A stretch of 64,000 bases of DNA from Brucepastera parasyntrophica (GCF_022376835.1 NZ_CP084606.1:1606501-1670500); one strand, 5' to 3'. Positions 7,902-18,698 are shown, numbered from the stretch's first letter. The notes: generated by a model from the sequence alone, not told the origin. Numbers and translations: made by a program.

Positions 7902-8944
7902 TCGCGTAACCCGTCACGCATTGAATCAAATAAATCGGCAATAAGGTCGGCTTCCTCCTTTCCGGGGTATCGGCCCCGAAGGGAAAGGCATGAGCGCTCA
8001 ATAAGCTGGTTTCCGTACTGCCGGGCCTGCTCGATGGCACCCGAAGCGGAAAGCCGTTCAATAATCTTCTCTACATACGGAGAATCGATACCTTCCTGAC
8101 GGGCTTCGATAAAAGCCTGTGAGAAAAAAGCATTGTCTTCGGGGTGTTTTTCAAGGTGCATGATCACAGGAAGGCTCTTTTTTCCTTCAACAATATCGTC
8201 TCCCCTCTTTTTGCCCGGATTCCCTGTTGTCAGATTTCTTACATCATCCAGAACCTGAAAGCCTACGCCTATTTTAGCGGAAAGCTCTCCAAAAGAACGG
8301 GCCTCCGCCGCATCTTTTCCGCCGGTAAGCATTCCTATTTCACCGGCCATATACGGGAGGGTTCCTGTTTTCAGCATTACCATGGCCTCATACTCTGCGC
8401 GGACCGGCAAAAAACCGGGATCCCTGTGCCATTTTATATCCATTGCCTGCCCCAGATGCAGCTTGCGTATCTCTCTGGTCGCGATTTTGAATAAAATCAG
8501 CTTGAAGGATTCTGAACAGGGAAACACATCAATAACGGAAAGAGCATGAAAATAAAGCCAGGAAGCGCTGTTAATGGCAACATCTTCACCGTAGATGAGA
8601 TGGATTGCCGGTTTCCCCCTTCGGGTTTCAGCATGATCTTCGATATCATCATGAATCAGACTGGCTGTATGGGAAAATTCAATAATCGGCGTTAAAGCGT
8701 AGGCCCTTTCGCCTCCTCCCGCCAGTTCGCAGGCCAGCACCATAAGCAGGGGACGCCAGCGTTTTCCGCCTCTTGCCAGCAAATCCCGGCACGGATCAAG
8801 GAGAATATCAATATGATTAATACGCACCGCATCAGGGACCGCAAAAAAGGAACTGGCAATCCAGTCCCGGTCTGCCTGGCGCGGAAGATTGGCAAGAAGA
8901 ACAGCTTCTATCTTTTCAAGACGGCGCGTATACTCTATATTCAT
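7898..8944 (-). CDS. Polyprenyl diphosphate synthase
   Basis: This 348-residue trans-isoprenyl diphosphate synthase joins isopentenyl diphosphate units to an allylic primer for quinone or undecaprenyl-type lipids. It shows GGKRWRP (about 65-71), a first Asp-rich motif HDDIEDHAETRRG and a second DDVRN in FQVLDDVRNLTTG. The second motif has one Asp fewer than the usual DDxxD, as seen in some family members. Product chain length cannot be told from sequence alone. The ATG at 8944 is preferred because a promoter ends 6 bp before it; there is no Shine-Dalgarno. It is coupled to the downstream TPR gene. Confidence 0.85.
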   Translation of the reverse strand: MNIEYTRRLEKIEAVLLANLPRQADRDWIASSFFAVPDAVRINHIDILLDPCRDLLARGGKRWRPLLMVLACELAGGGERAYALTPIIEFSHTASLIHDDIEDHAETRRGKPAIHLIYGEDVAINSASWLYFHALSVIDVFPCSESFKLILFKIATREIRKLHLGQAMDIKWHRDPGFLPVRAEYEAMVMLKTGTLPYMAGEIGMLTGGKDAAEARSFGELSAKIGVGFQVLDDVRNLTTGNPGKKRGDDIVEGKKSLPVIMHLEKHPEDNAFFSQAFIEARQEGIDSPYVEKIIERLSASGAIEQARQYGNQLIERSCLSLRGRYPGKEEADLIADLFDSMRDGLRE

Positions 8945-8950
8945 AATAAT

Positions 8951-8978
8951 ATTGTAACGCATTTATGTATTCTTGCAA
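8951..8978 (-). promoter_or_regulatory. Prenyl synthase promoter (leaderless)
   Basis: On the minus strand, -35 TTGCAA (8978-8973), 16-bp spacer and -10 TACAAT (8956-8951), then 6 bp and the ATG at 8944. No RBS is present. It overlaps the 5' region of rlmE on the other strand. Confidence 0.6.
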
Positions 8979-8987
8979 GGGGAACCC

Positions 8988-9583
8988 ATGCCGCCCAGAA
9001 ACTATGAAAAACCGGATTATTGGACACAGAAGGCATTTTCCGAAGGATACCCCGCCCGGTCCGTATACAAACTGAAGGAAATGGATGAAAAATTCTCACT
9101 GGTAAAAAAAGACCAGCGGATCCTTGATCTGGGGGCCGCGCCGGGGAGCTGGACAGTCTATGTTCTGAGGAAGCTGGACGGAACCGGGCATATTACAGCG
9201 GTAGACCTCAACCCCCTTGCAAAGGATGTAAAAGGTGTAAACCTTTCTTTTTTCAGGGTGATATGTTTTCTCCGGAAATCCGGAAAGCAGTCAGGGAAAA
9301 CGGTCCCTATAACACGGTAATCTGCGACGCGGCGCCGCCGACAACCGGGAACCGTACTGTAGATACCGCGCGTTCGGCGGGAATCGCGGAACTTGCTATT
9401 TATTACGCCGGAGAATATCTTCTTGAAGGCGGAAGCTTTGCGGTAAAAGTGTTTCAGGGCGGTGAGGAGCAGCAGCTTTTGAAAAAACTCAGGACACTGT
9501 TCACAGCTGCAAGGGCTTTTAAACCGGAGGCCTGCCGCCAGGGGAGCTTTGAAACCTATCTGATAGGGACGGGAAAAAAATAA
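8988..9583 (+). CDS. rlmE: RlmE/FtsJ 23S rRNA 2'-O-methyltransferase (one frameshift)
   Basis: Two frames join into one RrmJ/FtsJ protein of about 198 residues, which methylates U2552 of 23S rRNA. Seen: ARSVYKLKEMDEKF, the SAM motif LDLGAAPGSWT, CDAAPPTTG, VKVFQGG and SFETYLIG, which supply the K-D-K-E catalytic tetrad. One T is missing from a T run near 9250; adding it links NLSFF to QGDMFSPEIR. The start at 8988 has AAGGGGA 4 bp upstream. The gene is normally retained in bacteria, and the break fits the window-wide single-base deletion pattern. Confidence 0.85.
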
Positions 9584-9625
9584 ACCGCAAATTTGTAAAA
9601 AATAAGCTGTTTTCAGCCGATAATT

Positions 9626-9654
9626 TAGACAGAAAATCATTTTGATGTTATAAT
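9626..9654 (+). promoter_or_regulatory. Promoter of the LysM/M23 gene
   Basis: -35 TAGACA (9626-9631), 17-bp spacer, -10 TATAAT (9649-9654). The ATG at 9664 lies 9 bp further on, so the leader would be about 3 nt. Confidence 0.6.
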
Positions 9655-9663
9655 GGGTGAATC

Positions 9664-10592
9664 ATGGGGCATTTTCCGCAAAAATTAATACACAGTTTCT
9701 TCATACTGTTAGCTATATGTACATTATTTTCCTGCAATAAAACGCAGAACGAAAATATCACAGAAGAATTCCATACTGAACAGTTTACGGGTATGGGGGC
9801 GCGGACACGGGACTACCTTCGGAACGGCCGGATATGGAAACCGGAGAGACCGAAAAAATCCCGGATCTGTATTATGTAATCTATACAGTCCAAAAAGGTG
9901 ATATTGTAGGCAAAATCGCCGAAGAATTCGGGGTTTCTCAGGATGCAATAATAAGCCTTAATAACCTGCGCAATACGAGAAATATCCAGATCGGCCAGCT
10001 TTTGAAAATACCCTCGATGAATGGCATTATTTATACTACAAAAAAAGGCGATACCCCGGAATCCATTGCGGATAAATACCGCATTTCTCTGGAAAAAATA
10101 GCTGTCGTTAACAATATTACCGACAACATTGTTACTCCGGGTTCGATGATCTTTCTTCCTGACGCAAAGCTCGACTGGGTAACCATTCAGGAAATAAATG
10201 GGGACCTTTTTGTCAAACCGCTGCGCGGAGGGTATTATATTTCATCCCGGTATGGCTGGAGAGATAACCCATTCAGCGGCAAACGGACCTTTCATAACGG
10301 GATTGATATGGCCTGCTCCCGCGGGACTCCCATATACGCAGCGCTGGACGGGACCGTTACGTCAACCGGCTTTGATGTAACATACGGAAATTATGTCATT
10401 ATTTCACATCATTCCGGCTATCAGACCATGTATGCCCATATGAATACTATCCTGACTTCAAAGGGCAAACGGGTTACAACTTCCACAAGAATCGGAACGG
10501 TCGGAAATACCGGACAAAGTACGGGTCCCCACCTCCATTTTACCGTATACAAAAACCGGGCGACCATAAACCCGGCGACCCTGTGGAATTAG
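9664..10592 (+). CDS. LysM/M23 murein endopeptidase lipoprotein (one frameshift)
   Basis: The N-terminal frame gives a lipoprotein signal (FILLAICTLFSC, Cys about 20) and a short linker. After a single-base loss near 9785-9800 the second frame gives two LysM domains (YTVQKGDIVGKIAEEFGVS and YTTKKGDTPESIADKYRIS) and an M23 peptidase domain with HNGIDMA and GPHLHFTVYK, the zinc ligands. Such enzymes cut peptidoglycan cross-links at the envelope; LysM tethers them to the wall. Total length is about 309 residues. No neighbour suggests a dedicated partner. Confidence 0.88.
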
Positions 10593-10708
10593 TTCCGCTG
10601 TATAATCTTTCTTTATTTTGCTGATTTCTCCGTATAATACATAACAGACTGAAAAAGCGGACGGTATTAGATAAAATTTCTGTTACAGAATAAAACCGCC
10701 GGGTGCGG

Positions 10709-12183
10709 TCAGAGATGGTCCGAAAAAACGATTATCTTGTCAAAGTGGTAAAAACGTTTTTTTTCAAATTTCGGGGGATTAAGCGATATTTTGCTGGTTT
10801 GCTCGGTTATATATCCGATTGCCGTTTCATTATAACGGCGGGCAGATTCTATAATCGTGAAAAAATCGACTTCCCGTTCAAGTACGATATAATTTTCAAC
10901 CGGTTTCAAATATACTTCCACTCCTTCCGGGGAAATCATTTCAAGGATAGCGTACATTACATCCGGATGGGCAAGTATCTGGGCCGCAATACGGAAAATA
11001 ATATCAACTGAAACTATATTTACGCCGGAAATTTCCTCCGCGATATTCCTGAGCAGGTTATCAAAGACAACCGTAATATTATTTATAAAACCGCGGTCCG
11101 CAAGGGCGTCTTTTAACAGGATGTACATTCTGGCGACGAGCATATCATTGCCGGGGCCATAGCCCGGAATCACAATATTTTCATAAAACTGCCAGTCGAT
11201 GTCGGACAGCGTTTTTTTGTCAAAGATATTTCCCTGCTCGACAGTAATTTCTATGGGGATTTTTTCAAACTCGCCGGAAGAAAGCTGGCTTATATCCTCA
11301 CAGATTATGCGGACCCTGGAATGTTTCTGGGTATAGCTTGCGAGCGCTTTCAGCATATAAATGCAGTCCGGGCTCCAGCCCAGGAATAAAAACGTTTCAT
11401 CAGCCTGGGGGCTGATCTGAAAGTCTGAAATATCATGATATTTCGGGGCAGGCTGCAGGTTCTGGCAGGGCTTTATTCCTGAAGAGGATGACGCAAGCAC
11501 AATGATCTGGTCATCTTTTTCGACAACAGTTGCCATGGGGGATTAAGCGTAACCTGCCCCCGGTGCAAAAGACCTACCGTACAGGCGTTTTCAAAAGCCC
11601 TGAGGATCTGGCTGTATGTTGCGCCTTCATATTGGGCCGCCGGATAAAAATATATTTCATTTCCCCGGAAGGAAAGAATTTCATCATACACCTGTGAAAG
11701 ACAGCGCTGGCGGCTGATCTGGGCAATAATCGCAGGAAACAGAATTTTAATGCACAGCGGATTTACGCGGCTATTGTATTTTTCGGTAATGCGCTGCGCA
11801 GCAGACGTATCTTCGACAACGGCGGTTATTTTCGGGATGTCCCCGTTTTGACTGATAAGGGCATTAAGCTGCCCGGCTATAATAATGGCCTTTTCATCAT
11901 TGTCAGGCCGGCCATACAGGTTTATCAGAATGGAAGAAGCTTTGTCAGGCATACCCAGACGCAAATCGTCAGGGTTTTCAGGATCGCCGGAAATTATTTT
12001 GAGCCCCAGTTTTTTTGCGGACGCCGGCAGATTGCCGGGAATATCCTTTTTCGGGGCGATCAGAACTATTTTCTTTTTTTTCAACAGATCAGTCTGCGCC
12101 AATTCTTCGAGAATAATAGGCGTTGAAAAAGACCAGCCGAGCAGCAAAATATGATTAACACCCGAGAAATGCCGTTTAAACAT
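10709..12183 (-). CDS. CASTOR/POLLUX-like RCK protein without pore (one frameshift)
   Basis: Two frames join through VTLNPP-MATVVEKDD after restoring one C in a CCCCC run near 11536, giving about 491 residues. Two Rossmann/RCK-like lobes are visible: FSGVNHILLLGWSFSTPIILEEL (start) and ADETFLFLGWSPDCIYMLKALA. The layout matches the regulatory part of CASTOR/POLLUX/SYM8-type ion channels. The usual N-terminal pore helices are absent, because the EIIC-EAL gene ends only 52 bp upstream. It could therefore be a soluble regulator or NAD-binding sensor. It follows the EIIC-EAL gene on the same strand and may be co-transcribed with it. Confidence 0.7.
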
Positions 12184-12235
12184 AAGTCCTCACAGGTAAT
12201 GCACCGCTCCCCGCTGAAAGAAGTTCATACACCGC

Positions 12236-14356
12236 TTAATTATAATGGTCCTTCTTCAAAAAATCAATTAATTCTTTTTCCGGCACGGCTTTGCTGAAAT
12301 AATATCCCTGATAGATATTACATCCCAGGCTCCGGAGAACATCCCGCTGTTCCTGTGTTTCGACGAATTCCGCAATCGTATCAATATTGAGTGTATCGCA
12401 CAATTTCACTATTGAGCCTATTATATCCTGGGAATCTTTGTTGTAAGTTATATCCTTTACCAGCGCGCCGTCAAATTTCAGGGTATCAATGGCATATTCC
12501 TTGATATACAGCAGGGAGCTATGGCCCATTCCGAAATCATCAATAGCCAGTTTTACGCCCAGCTTATGAATGTTGGATATTGTTTCCTGGGTTACCATCG
12601 AATTATCAATAGCCGCAGTTTCGGTAAATTCAGCTTTCAGCATGGTCGGACGCAGTCCGTATTCGGATATATTCCTTTCAATAACGGTGACCAGCTTCGG
12701 CTTTTTAAGCTGCTCCGCAGACAAGTTGAATGACAGGACAAAGTCATCGTCGACAATATTCCGCAGACGCGCCAGCTGGGCGCAGGAATTTTTAATGACC
12801 CAGTTTCCGAGTTCCTCTATAAAATTGGATTCCTCGGCAATAAGGATGGTTACAGGCGGTATTATCAGGCCGAATTTTGAATGCCTCCAGCGCAAAAGAG
12901 CCTCCGCGCCGACGACCTTTCCTTCGCTGCTAACCTGGGGCTGATATTCAAGGAAAAAATTGTTTGTATAATGCAGGTCGTACATCATATCCTTTGACAG
13001 AATACGGGCAAGATTTCCCACAATATCATACCGGTCTATTATTCTGGTTTTGAATTTTGTTTCTATTGAAAGAACTTCTTCATTCAAAGCTTTCAGGTTT
13101 TTCTTGTTCCGCGCGTCTTTCAGATATTCGAGCATTCTCACAAAGGGATAATATATCGCGACTCCGATAAGAAAATTGACAAAAACCAGCACAGATCCGC
13201 TGATCGCACCTGTTGTTATATATCCCCCTATAATCGAGGGGTCGTCCACCCCACTGCCTGGGTACACAGAGGCACCAGATGCAATTTCATGGCGAGAAAG
13301 GTCGTAGTCGTCAGTGTTATCGGAACGAGAATAAAGGGAATAAGGAGGACCGGATTAAGAACAATCGGAATACCGAAAATCAGAAGATCATTGATATTAA
13401 ATATACAGGTAAACAGGGAGAGTTTCGCTATATCGGCGACATTGCTCTGCGCGCCGAGAAGAATGGCGGCAAGAAGACAGATCGCGGCTCCGCTCCCCCC
13501 TGAAAAACGAAAATATCGAAAAACGGCTTGGTAAGGATAAACTGGGGCTGCAGACCCTGGGCAACTGCATCCATATTTTCAACCAGATTAGCCGCAAATA
13601 TATTCTGGGCAACCGGTTCAAGTACATTGCTTCCATGAATGCCAAAAAACCACAAAATATGGACTATAAGATTAAACATGATGCCGGAAATAAATCCGCT
13701 GTTGAATTTATTGAATAAATCGACAAAGAGGTTAATGAAAATCTGGTTTATGTCGGTCACTCCGATCAGTGTAAGCAGAATCCTGATCAGAACAAAAAAG
13801 AGGAGAGTCAAAACGGCGGGTTCGACGGCCGACAGGTTTTGTGCGACAGTAGGGTCCGCATCGTCCGTAATAAATTTCCGCCGCACAAGCCGGTGTTCAT
13901 AAAAGAAAGACAAAACAAAGGTAGAAGCTATAGAAATGAGAATGGCGAAAAATATCCCGTTAGGGCCGAAATTATTGGCCGAAAAAGGATTATTGAATTC
14001 ATTCATTATAATAAAACAGGCCAGGGAAACCAGGGCGGGAATACTGGGTTAACATTGTTTCTCTTGGTTAGGCTGATTTCTCTGGACAGGGAATAGCTGA
14101 TTGACAGCAGAATAGCAATGGACATTATACCGAAAGTTCCGTCCCATAAAAAACTACCGAAGTTGCGCCAATTGGGACCGAAAATACCGGCCATAAAATC
14201 GCTGTAGCCCGGAACCGGGAAATTATTTATTAATACCGCAAACGCTCCTGCAACCATCAGGGGGACTGTTGTAACCAGCCCATATGTTACTGAAGAAATA
14301 ATACTGTTATTAGTTATATTGGCAACAACCCCTAGGATTTTCTCTCGCCTGTTCAT
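12236..14356 (-). CDS. PTS EIIC-like membrane domain fused to EAL c-di-GMP phosphodiesterase (three frameshifts)
   Basis: Joined frames read as one protein of about 707 residues. The N-terminal about 430 residues match a lactose/cellobiose-type PTS EIIC: ILGVVANITNNSIISSVTYG, LPIVLNP-like FGIPIVLNPVLLIPFI, and WTTPSIIGGYITTGAISG. After a final helix a charged linker leads to a complete EAL domain (13.0-12.24 kb) with EALLRW, FNLSAEQL, EFTETA, DDFGMGHSS, LKFDGALVKD and QGYYFSKAVP; the metal- and substrate-binding residues look intact. Three single-base losses (near 14035, 13500 and 13215) break it. It probably senses a sugar or PTS state and degrades c-di-GMP. The ATG at 14356 has GGAG upstream. 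Confidence 0.82.
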
Positions 14357-14502
14357 ATATCTCTCCAAAGAAGTTTCAGAAGCTGTTAAGTTGGCTTAAC
14401 GTTTCATATATTCAAAATACTTAAAATCTCTGATACTAATATAACAAATTATACACCGATTTAAAAAAAATGCAGTAGTTTTATCAAATATTGGAGGGGT
14501 CC

Positions 14503-14918
14503 ATGGTTTATGAATTCGGTTTGCAGACAGGAAGGGAAGGTTTCAGCGATATAACGGCCCAAACAAGGAAGCCGTGAAAAAAAGCGAAATACAGGACGGC
14601 CTGTGTGTGGTTTTTTGCCCGCACACTACTGCCGGTATTACCATAAATGAAAACGCCGACCCGGCGGTACAGCATGATTTACTGCTGGGCCTGAGTAAGG
14701 TCTTTCCTGACAGGCCGGAATTCAGGCATATGGAGGGGAATTCGGCGGCGCACCTCAAATCGAGCTGTATGGGCGCAAGCACAACAGTTATAATCGAGAA
14801 CGGACAGCTTGTACTCGAACATGGCAGGGCATTTATTTCTGTGAATTTGACGGACCCGCTCGCGGCGTTTTTATGTAAAGGTAATGGGATAATTTTCAGG
14901 GACTGTTTTCTTTTTTGA
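14503..14918 (+). CDS. YjbQ/UPF0047 family protein (one frameshift)
   Basis: This gene of about 139 residues starts MVYEFGLQTGREGFSDITAQTRK after GGAGGGG, loses one base in AAGCCG, and continues KKSEIQDGLCVVFCPHTTAGITINENADP to the stop. The HTTAG and INENADP motifs and a later HLKSSCMG region identify the UPF0047/YjbQ family, some members of which have thiamine-phosphate-synthase-like activity. The physiological substrate is uncertain. The gene is divergent from the EIIC-EAL gene. Confidence 0.82.
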
Positions 14919-14939
14919 GCAGGATACTCTTACTCTGGT

Positions 14940-15907
14940 TCAGGAAGGGCCGGAACATTCGGGGCGGATATTCTGCCTGGCAGCCTGCTGGGCGCCGGCG
15001 GTGTTCCGTTCCCAGAAAACACCTCCCGCATATCCCTGAATATCGGGACACTGATCGGCAAGGGCAAGCCTCTTTTCAGCCCAGATACAATAATCTTCGT
15101 TTAGTTCAACACCGGTATAAGTCCGTCCCAGCTTTTTTGCTGTTACCGAAGTTGAACCGGAGCCGAAGAAACGGATCAAACACATGGCCTCCGGGAGGTG
15201 AACTGGCAAGTATCAGTTTTGCCAGCAGCTTTTCCGGCTTCTGGGTCGGATGATCGGTATTTTCAGGCATGGACCAGTAGGGAATGGAAATATCATCCCA
15301 GAAATTTGACGGACAGGTAAGCCGGTATTTTCCGCCGCCGGATTCTTCCCAGTCTCTGGAACGCCATTGTCTCTGTATGGGGCCAGGACCCGCCGTTTCA
15401 TTTTTACCGCCTCGATATCAAAATAATAGTCATTGCCTACTGTAGCAAACCATATATCTTCCATCCCGTTTTCCAGTTGTTTTTTGCACCCCGGCCCTTT
15501 TCCCGCTGCCAGGTTATTCGGTTCCTGATTTTCAGATGTTTTTTCATGACTGCATAAATGACCGGTGAAGATTTCCAGTCACAGCAGATATACACGGAGG
15601 CAGTTTGTTTGAGTAAGGGAAGGACTTCAGAAGCCAGTCCTCTGTATACCGGAAATATTCTTCATCCTGTTTTTCTGAAAACTGCAGACCGCTGAAATTT
15701 TTTGAAAGATTATAAGGAGGATCCGCGATAAGCAGATCAGTACAGCCGGAGGCAGCAATTCCGCGGCGGAGGTAATATCCGCGTGTATGGTAGTATTTAC
15801 AATATCTTCAAATCCTGCCAGAGCGGTCAGGGTTACGAGTTTCTTTTTATACAGTTATATTCCTGACCGGAAACGGTCAGCGTCCGGTTACGTGGGGCCC
15901 GTTCCAT
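14940..15907 (-). pseudogene. Beta-class DNA methyltransferase, many frameshifts
   Basis: Piecing frames together gives an amino-methyltransferase: N-terminus MERAPRNRTLTVSGQEYN, motif IV DLLIADPPYNLSKNFSG, a middle part IWFATVGNDYYFDIEAVK, then motif I FFGSGSTSVTAKKLGRTYTGVE near the C-terminus. The IV-before-I order marks the beta class (CcrM-like N6-A or N4-C methylases). At least five single-base breaks interrupt it. No restriction enzyme lies nearby, so if functional it is an orphan methylase. Low-quality sequence and real decay cannot be separated here; breaks cluster from 14.5 to 21.4 kb. Confidence 0.7.
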
Positions 15908-16125
15908 GGCATATCAGGGGTCCTGCTTTATTCTCTTCCGAACCATAATGGTATTATAAAATACGCCGAATAACCCGGTTCGTATTCTGGATCATCTTTT
16001 CTATGGTAACTAAAAGTGGAATGCTGCCGTCTTCCCGGGCCGCAAAAGGCAATTCAGCCGGGCCCGGATTCCGTATGGGAACCGGATCCCATGAGTATTT
16101 ATGCATTTTGCCGCCGCTTCCTGAA

Positions 16126-16454
16126 TCAATGTGGAAATGTAATATCAGAACTGTCTGAAGTAAAATCCTTTATAAACTGTTCCTCGTCAAGTCTGATAGC
16201 ATGCCTGTCATAAATCACCCTGTTTATCGCGGACAGATCATTCCTGAAAAACGGCCTCATGAAATCCTCTCCGTTTTTTTCACTGTCAACCGCGGAGCTG
16301 ACCAGAACGGTCACCGAAGAAACCGGGATTTTCCGGTGTATTCCGGAAAGATCAAGCGGCCGGGCTCGGGCTTTGAAACAGGATCAGATGAGGAAGCGCA
16401 GGAAAAGAAACAGAAAAGCTGATAAAGTATTGTTCCGGCAGGAATTTTCATCAC
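16126..16454 (-). pseudogene. Hypothetical lipoprotein (frameshifted)
   Basis: A GTG at 16454 with AAAGGAG 9 bp upstream opens VMKIPAGTILYQLFCFFSC, a lipoprotein-like signal with FFSC. It continues as ASSSDPVSKPEPGRLIFPEYTG; after a break near 16312 the other frame reads VTVLVSSAVDSEKNGEDFMRPFF and on to the stop. No family is recognised. A further break may extend the C-terminus to about 16014. Support is the RBS, the signal peptide and the continuity of the two frames. Confidence 0.4.
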
Positions 16455-16592
16455 GATATGAATCTCCTTTGTTATACAGTATACTATAATAATAGCGGCC
16501 CAAACAAAAGTATTCTCCGGTTTGATAAAACAGCCTCTTGACAATATTACATATATAGTACATAGTATATGTATATGTATGGAGGATCTGGA

Positions 16593-16961
16593 ATGAAAGT
16601 TACTTTCAACCCTATTTTTGCGGTGAGGAATCAGAGAGAATCTGCTCAAACGCGGAGATGTTATCAGGAGTATAAATTAATTTATCCGGGTGAAACACAT
16701 GAAACACTCGCAAGAAGGGCGGGTGTAAGTACCAAACCATTCAGAGATGGTCGTCAGTCAACAGGGCCGAAGCGGAAGCTGTAAAAAGGCTTATCAGGTC
16801 CTTTCCGGAAAGGAACCTGGAGAAAATATTCTCTTGGCGAAGCAACCCCTGAACAATTGTACGACCGCTGCGCGGCAGTCGGCTGGACGGGTCATTTCAT
16901 CAGGCAGAGACAGCAGAAGAAGATAGAACAAATCAGGGCGTATATATTTCCTGCCGCATGA
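16593..16961 (+). pseudogene. Hypothetical small protein (frameshifted)
   Basis: The ATG at 16593 is preceded by GGAGG. The frame reads MKVTFNPIFAVRNQRESAQT, then GETHETLARRAGVSTK, and breaks near 16745 and 16830. The best continuation is NRAEAEAVKRLIRSFPERNL and EATPEQLYDRCAAVGWTGHF, ending at a TGA at 16961. A promoter-like TTGACA lies at 16538-16543. I do not recognise the family. The stretch from 16962 to 17172 shows no gene. Confidence 0.35.
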
Positions 16962-17172
16962 ACTACCCCGCTTTCCGGATTTTTTCTGCCCCTTTCTGTT
17001 GACAGTAAAATTTCTTTTGATACATTTACTCAGGCGATGGAGTTCGCCCGGAATACACATTATTCCAACTGCCTGTCTGAAGCTGATGACTCCTGCAAGG
17101 ATTATTGCAGGGGTAATATGTGCAATCAATTAACACAAAAGAATTACTTCTCAATCAATCCCCATCTTGATC

Positions 17173-18357
17173 ATGGGAGAAATTGTATGGAATTGGGAAT
17201 TAATCTGGTTTTCGCTGTTATTCTGGCGGAGGCTGGGCCTCGGGAAAAATTTTTCCAAGATGCGCCTGCCCCCGCTTTTAGGAATGGTCGCTTTCGGGAT
17301 TTTTGCTCAGCTTTTCTGGGCCGCCGCACATCCCCCATACTGTGGGAGCTTGCACCTTTTCTGAAATCTTCGCGCTTATTGTTATTCTCCTCCGCGCCGG
17401 TCTTGGTGTCGAAAAGAAAACCTTGAAAAAGATCGGTCCCGGCGCTTTGCTGATGGTTTTGTTCCTGCCTGACAGAAGGCTTGCTCTGATGGACTGATCC
17501 GGATATTCTTCGGGTTCAGCCGGACTGTCGCCGGACTTACAGGGTTTATGCTGGCCGCGGTATCCCCGGCCATTGTAGTTCCTCCATGCTGGACCTGAAA
17601 GAAAAAGGGTATCATGAAGTTTCTTCCCTGATTATCGCCGGGCTTCTATCGATGATGTGTTCGCAATCACATTCTTTCAGTTTTCTTATATGGCTCAGGC
17701 CGGGCCCGCCGACATTGTTTCTGCAGTTGCGGCTATCCCGTTCCCTGCTGGCGGGAGCGGAAGTGGTATTGTACTGGGATTTATCCTTTCTTTCCTTTCT
17801 CCCGCTGCTCCCGTAATATCCGGGCCACGGACAAGATGCTGATTACACTTGTTTCCGGAATTCTTCTGGTTCAGCTTGGGGGTGCGCTGCATTTCGCGGC
17901 CCTCCTGGGAGTTATGGCTGCCGGCTTTATCATTCTGGAGCGGAATGAAACCGCGGCCCGCGAATTGTCAGGAAAATGTCCAAACTCTGGATATTTACAG
18001 AGATTATCCTTTTTGTGCTGATAGGATATTCCATGGATGTTTCAGTGATTATGGGCGCGGGCTGAAGGGGGTCGCTGTTATCAGCCTCGGTCTGCTCGCC
18101 CGGGCTGCGGGAGTTTTTATTGCAACGGCATTCTCCGGCTTCACACTGAAAGAGAGAATATTCTGCATGATTGCCTATATCCCAAAGCGACCGTACAAGC
18201 CGCCTTGGGCGGCGCCGCCCTTTCAGCAGGGCTTGCCGAAGGAAAGACTATTCTTGCCATAGCGGTGGTCGCCATTATTTTTACCGCTCCTCTGGGACTG
18301 TTGGGAATACGTTTTTTCGGCCGACATCTATTAACTGTTGAAGTTCCCGCTGAATAA
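17173..18357 (+). pseudogene. Cation/proton antiporter (CPA family), many frameshifts
   Basis: Frame-hopping gives a membrane protein of about 395 residues with about 12 hydrophobic segments: MGEIVWNWELIWFSLLFW, MRLPPLLGMVAFGIF, FALIVILLRAGLGVEKKTLK, AGLTGFMLAAVSPAIVVPSM, IIAGASIDDVFAITFFQF, and C-terminal TVQAALGGAALSAGLAEG. LRAGL and SIDDVFAI are typical of NhaP/CPA1-like Na+(K+)/H+ exchangers. At least seven single-base breaks occur, so the gene is either dead or badly sequenced. It is followed by the hairpin at 18406. Confidence 0.75.
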
Positions 18358-18405
18358 CATGACACCCGTATTCAGCGGAACATGGAAGCAGCGCTATCTT
18401 TTTTG

Positions 18406-18447
18406 ACAAGAGCCGACTCAAAATCTGACATTTTGAATCGCTCTTGT
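18406..18447 (+). terminator. Hairpin terminator, shared inner stem family (copy 1)
   Basis: An imperfect stem ACAAGAGCcgACTCAAAAT pairs with ATTTTGAATCGCTCTTGT around the loop CTGAC. It lies 48 bp after the antiporter. The inner stem-loop TCAAAATCTGACATTTTGA is identical to that at 34262-34305 although the outer arms differ. Confidence 0.6.
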
Positions 18448-18480
18448 ATCATTTTAAATGAAACTCCTGACATATTTTAC

Positions 18481-18511
18481 TTGACAAAAACCTCAGGTAG
18501 TATGATAAAAT
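18481..18511 (+). promoter_or_regulatory. mntP promoter
   Basis: -35 TTGACA (18481-18486) followed by an AT-rich TATGATAAAAT (18501-18511) that holds the -10. It lies just upstream of the riboswitch aptamer. Confidence 0.55.
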
Positions 18512-18519
18512 CATTACAG

Positions 18520-18650
18520 AAATGAGGGAGTAGTCAGCGCGAAACTGCGTAACAAGTCAACATACTGGTCCGGCGGAATTTTCTGTGTGACCTGGCTTGG
18601 ATTAAAAGGCGAGACTCATGTATCACTTGCAAAAGCGTATACATGGGTTC
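18520..18650 (+). ncRNA. yybP-ykoY manganese riboswitch
   Basis: The leader of mntP contains hallmark segments of the yybP-ykoY family: GAGGGAGTAG at the 5' side (18524-18533), AAGTCAACATACTGG in the middle and AGGCGAGACTCATG on the 3' side. These RNAs bind Mn2+ and usually switch on Mn exporters. An intrinsic terminator follows at 18658-18698, consistent with transcriptional control. Boundaries are approximate, since the pairing was not computed. Confidence 0.85.
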
Positions 18651-18657
18651 TGAAACA

Positions 18658-18698
18658 AACCGTGTATGCCGTTCAATTAAGGTATATGCGGTTTTTTT
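18658..18698 (+). terminator. Riboswitch terminator
   Basis: A 13-bp stem AACCGTGTATGCC/GGTATATGCGGTT (with G-U pairs) around GTTCAATTAA is followed by seven T. A later ACCCGCATAT (18704-18713) can pair with the 3' arm and could act in an alternative structure. Confidence 0.75.

Noticed and set aside
10593-10708. Small RNA driven by TATAAT near 10633
   Set aside because: No matching -35 and no terminator before the convergent gene.
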